Shown here piece after piece: positions 61,043 through 64,000 of a stretch of 64,000 nucleotides of DNA. Origin of the DNA: Planctomycetota bacterium. Lineage in GTDB: Bacteria; Planctomycetota; Phycisphaerae; Phycisphaerales; Phycisphaeraceae. Positions within the stretch are counted from its first letter, which is position 1. Every line of letters begins with the position of its first letter. The notes under the pieces were generated by a model, which worked only from the letters and a program-made list of their open reading frames with translations, was not told the DNA's origin and ran no database searches. The DNA is taken from NCBI GenBank assembly GCA_016350165.1, contig CP066225.1, positions 4,712,001-4,776,000 on the forward strand, written 5' to 3'. Position numbers and translations under genes: made by a program.

Positions 61043-62467
61043 ATGTTTGGAATGCAATGGACAAAGACAATTTCTAAACCGCTTCTGTGCGGCGCGTATG
61101 CATGTACTTCTTTAGCAGGTAATCAATGCTATGCGGAATCAAAAGTAGAATCACCCAATATTATTTTTATTCTTGCAGATGATATGGGGTATGGGGACAT
61201 CAGCGCACTAGGGCAAACGAATTTTACAACCCCTAATCTTGATCAGATGATTAAGGATGGTATGTCGTTTACGCAGGCATATACAGGTAGCACCGTCAGT
61301 GCACCTTCTAGGGCATGTTTATTAACGGGTCAGCACACTGGACATGTTTTTCAAAGGCACAATGCACAAATACAGTTTCGACCAGATCCGATGGATATCA
61401 CCATTGCAACATTACTTCAAGGAGCTGATTATAAGACTGCGATGATTGGGAAATCAGGATTATCTTGTGCTAGTAGTGATGGAGACTTGCCAAATCAAAA
61501 AGGTTTTGATCATTTTTATGGTTTTGTACATCATGGCAATGCACATCGCCAATACCCCCAAAAATTATGGCGTAATGGTGAGCAAGTTACACTTGAAGGC
61601 AATTATGGGAAAACAGGAAAGCAGTACACTGGCAACTTGTTTGTAAATGATTCTTTGGAGTGGATTGAGCAAAACAAGGATAATCGATTTTTTCTACATC
61701 TATCCTTAACTTTACCACATGCGGATCATACTGTACCTGAGGAATATAGATCTGAGTTTATAGGTAAATTTAAAGAAACTCCATATCCAGAAGGGCGGCA
61801 CTATATTGAGCAGCAATATCCTAAAGCAACTTATGCTGGCATGATAAAATTCATCGATTCCAGTGTTGGTAGAATTGAACAAAAACTAAAGCAACTTGGT
61901 ATTGAAGAAAATACCCTTGTGATTTTTGCTTCTGATAATGGCGCACTGCAAGGGGAAGGTGGTTATCACTATAAAGATTTAAATTCAAGTGGAATATTAA
62001 GAGGAGGGAAGAGAGATTTGTACGAAGGGGGCATCCGAACTCCATTTATTGTCAAATGGCCTGGAGTAGTTAAATCAGGATCAACAAGCGAGCATATTAC
62101 AGCTTTTTGGGATTTTCTACCTACAGCCTGTGAGCTAGCAAACATTGGTATTCCTGATTGGACTGATGGCATTTCGATAGTGCCAACTTTATTGAATCAA
62201 GAAAAACAGCAGAAGCAACATCAATACCTATATTGGGAATTCCATGAACAGGGTGGAAAGCAGGCTATCCGGTACGGACGTTGGAAAGGTGTACGCTTGA
62301 ATGTAAAAAAAGATCGTTATAGTAAAATCGAGCTATATGATCTTGTCAAAGATCCAAAAGAAGAAAATGATATATCAGACCAAAATTCGGATGTTGTAGT
62401 ACAAATTTCGAAGCTATTGGAAGAAGCTCATGAACCTTCGGAGAGATTTCAGTTGTTTAGCAAATAA
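61043..62467 (+). CDS. Exported sulfatase, Ser-type (arylsulfatase-like S1 family)
   Basis: This ~474-aa type I sulfatase has the best start for a signal peptide at the ATG at 61043 (MFGMQWTKTISKPLL); ATG at 60995 would overlap the GH97 gene. Motifs are NIIFILADDMGYGDIS, the formylglycine site S86-A-P-S-R-A-C-L-L-T-G-Q (Ser-type), LHLSLTLPHADH and IFASDNGALQGEGGYH. The last part, LYDLVKDPKEENDIS, is the usual family C-terminus. It ends the likely GH29-sulfatase-GH97-sulfatase operon, followed 150 nt later by a sugar-binding protein gene. Confidence 0.92.
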   Translation: MFGMQWTKTISKPLLCGAYACTSLAGNQCYAESKVESPNIIFILADDMGYGDISALGQTNFTTPNLDQMIKDGMSFTQAYTGSTVSAPSRACLLTGQHTGHVFQRHNAQIQFRPDPMDITIATLLQGADYKTAMIGKSGLSCASSDGDLPNQKGFDHFYGFVHHGNAHRQYPQKLWRNGEQVTLEGNYGKTGKQYTGNLFVNDSLEWIEQNKDNRFFLHLSLTLPHADHTVPEEYRSEFIGKFKETPYPEGRHYIEQQYPKATYAGMIKFIDSSVGRIEQKLKQLGIEENTLVIFASDNGALQGEGGYHYKDLNSSGILRGGKRDLYEGGIRTPFIVKWPGVVKSGSTSEHITAFWDFLPTACELANIGIPDWTDGISIVPTLLNQEKQQKQHQYLYWEFHEQGGKQAIRYGRWKGVRLNVKKDRYSKIELYDLVKDPKEENDISDQNSDVVVQISKLLEEAHEPSERFQLFSK

Positions 62468-62617
62468 GGTAGCGATAGTTGTTACTAAATTGTTTTACAT
62501 GAATTAATGAAAACCAATAGTATTACTGTGAAGTGTAATGATGATTCTTCTTTATAGAGCAAAATAAACAGTTTGAGGTTTTAGTTTTCTATAAAGACTT
62601 TATAGAACGAAAAATAT

Positions 62618-64000
62618 ATGAAGTATATATTTCTATCGATATTTTTAGTGTTGTTATTAGCGACGTTTGCATTGTTGAGTAGCTATCCGGAGAACAACAC
62701 AACAACACCGACGTTGTATTGGGTGACAGATGCAAATCCAGCCCGTAAGGATCAGGTGGAGGGTTTTCAAGAGTGGTTGGTTAAACATAATCATGTCAAC
62801 GATGATAACGAGCCAGCGGTGCAGCTGAAGCTTGATACCGCGAACCGCTCAGATGACAAGATTATCATCCAGGGTGTCTCGGGTATCGGAGGGGATATTT
62901 TAGATACCTATGGCGGTACAGGTATTCGATTCTTAGGAAAGATTGGCATGCTTGATGATGTGACTGAGCATGCCAAGGCGAATGGGTATGATGTTAGCCA
63001 AACCTATGCACCGATGAAAGAGGAGCTGATGGTTAATGGGAAGCAGTACGGATTCCCATGTAATGTAGGTGCTCAGATATTCTGGGTGAACAAGGATATC
63101 CTTGAAGAACACAACCAGCCAATACCTTCACTTAACTGGACGGTCGAAGAATTCGAGAAGTTGGGCAAGGCTTACATTAAGAGCGCCAATAAACCCGGTG
63201 AGCGTCAAAAAAACTTCTATATGGATCGTATCGATCTGATTCTGATTTACAGAAGTATGGGTTTTTCGAGTTTTAATGAGACCTTAACGGCCACGCAATA
63301 CAACGACGAGCGTTTTATAAAATCACTACGTTTATTGCACAAATGGACGTATGAAGACCGGATCCTGCCCAGTGCTTCGGACATTGCATCCTTCAATTCG
63401 CAGCAAGGTTATGGCGGAGCCAATTTGCAATTATTCTATCGTGGTAATTATGCCATGATACAAACCGGGCGTTATGCACTGATTCAGCTAAGAAAGTTTG
63501 GCGCGATGAATTTGGCGGCAGTGCGTCCACCTTACCTTGATTATCCCAATACGGTAGTTGGAACACGATCGGCTGTTGTTTATGTTGCAGGTAAGCATAA
63601 AGAATATGCAAAACTCTTTCTCGCATATCTTGCAAGCGAAGATTACAACATGCGTATTGTTAAAACAGCTGACGCATTGCCTCCGAATCCCGAATACACA
63701 AAAGTAGAAGAGTTCCTGAAACCCAAGGATTATCCTAACGAATGGGGTTGCCACGAAGTCTTTTCAGATGCCGCTAATGAGATTGGTATCGGTTATGTCT
63801 ACAGCCCGTATGTTCTTCGGCAGCAGATGAATCGTTACGAAGGCGATGCGATTAATGCGGTCATGTCCAATCGTATGAGCGCTGAAAAGGCAGCATCGCA
63901 ATTGCAGCAGCAAGTGATGGCTGATATCAAGCATAACGTTAATCTGAAAAAATATGCATTACCTGAGTTGGTAGAGCAATATCACAAGGACGTTGAATTG
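62618..64000 (+). CDS. Extracellular solute-binding protein (ABC sugar transporter), C-terminus beyond window
   Basis: An open frame of 461 codons runs off the right edge without a stop. It begins with an N-terminal signal/anchor (IFLSIFLVLLLATFALLSS), then TLYWVTDANPARKDQVEGFQ, a family 1 substrate-binding-protein opening, and the body features LDTYGGTGIRFLGKIGMLDD, LMVNGKQYGFPCNVGAQIFW, LNWTVEEFEKLGKAYIKSAN and YNRGNYAMIQTGRYAL-like YRGNYAMIQTGRYAL. It would deliver oligosaccharides to an ABC importer whose permease genes should follow outside the window. It fits the cytoplasmic fucosidase and GH4 enzymes nearby. Confidence 0.88.
   Translation, partial: MKYIFLSIFLVLLLATFALLSSYPENNTTTPTLYWVTDANPARKDQVEGFQEWLVKHNHVNDDNEPAVQLKLDTANRSDDKIIIQGVSGIGGDILDTYGGTGIRFLGKIGMLDDVTEHAKANGYDVSQTYAPMKEELMVNGKQYGFPCNVGAQIFWVNKDILEEHNQPIPSLNWTVEEFEKLGKAYIKSANKPGERQKNFYMDRIDLILIYRSMGFSSFNETLTATQYNDERFIKSLRLLHKWTYEDRILPSASDIASFNSQQGYGGANLQLFYRGNYAMIQTGRYALIQLRKFGAMNLAAVRPPYLDYPNTVVGTRSAVVYVAGKHKEYAKLFLAYLASEDYNMRIVKTADALPPNPEYTKVEEFLKPKDYPNEWGCHEVFSDAANEIGIGYVYSPYVLRQQMNRYEGDAINAVMSNRMSAEKAASQLQQQVMADIKHNVNLKKYALPELVEQYHKDVEL

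Noticed and set aside
1-64000. CRISPR array
   Set aside because: No regularly spaced repeat-spacer series and no cas gene; the element B palindromes are irregularly spaced.

Overview
The window looks like a low-to-mid GC planctomycete-type genome, probably class Phycisphaerae. This is inferred from the gene set: Ser-type sulfatases beside GH29, GH4 and GH97 genes, lone lipoproteins, an M16 lipoprotein peptidase, and many genes with weak Shine-Dalgarno signals. No 16S or other decisive marker is present.

Region 1 (1-12,890) is a metal-efflux island. A cusCBA-like operon runs leftward (cusA is cut by the window edge). It is divergent from an ECF sigma factor / membrane anti-sigma pair, followed by a small His/Cys-rich exported protein and a czcCBA-like operon running rightward. 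A perfect 13-bp inverted repeat lies in the divergent control region.

Region 2 (13,049-35,872) is a tandem array of two integrated elements in a tRNA-Thr(CGT) gene. Three copies of the tRNA 3' half (13,231; 22,362; 35,798) delimit element A (9.2 kb) and element B (13.4 kb), each ending in its own tyrosine integrase next to the right-hand att copy. Element A is satellite-like: excisionase-type HTH protein, primase/helicase, a repeat cluster that may be an origin, and an integrase. Its cargo, on the other strand, is a retron: an ncRNA with a1/a2 arms, a reverse transcriptase fused to a TIR domain, a 104-aa coiled-coil protein, and a DUF3427-like/DUF3883 nuclease-like protein. Element B carries a SNF2 helicase / adenine methyltransferase / type III Res-like helicase-nuclease cassette, a candidate structured RNA of about 450 nt, and a 14-bp palindrome (CTGCAACGTTGCAG) repeated eight times exactly. 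Removing both elements would leave tRNA-Thr(CGT) about 113 nt from tRNA-Thr(TGT).

Region 3 (36,473-52,436) is ordinary chromosome: M16 peptidase, pgi, a lipoprotein, a tRNA-dihydrouridine synthase, a metallophosphoesterase, glmS, two exported proteins of unknown function, an FmdB-type zinc ribbon and the three-subunit pnt transhydrogenase. Several clear intrinsic terminators separate them.

Region 4 (53,477-64,000) is a sulfated-glycan utilisation cluster: GH4, GH29 fucosidase-like, Ser-type sulfatase, GH97, a second Ser-type sulfatase, and an extracellular sugar-binding protein that runs off the window end. No SusC/SusD pair is present.
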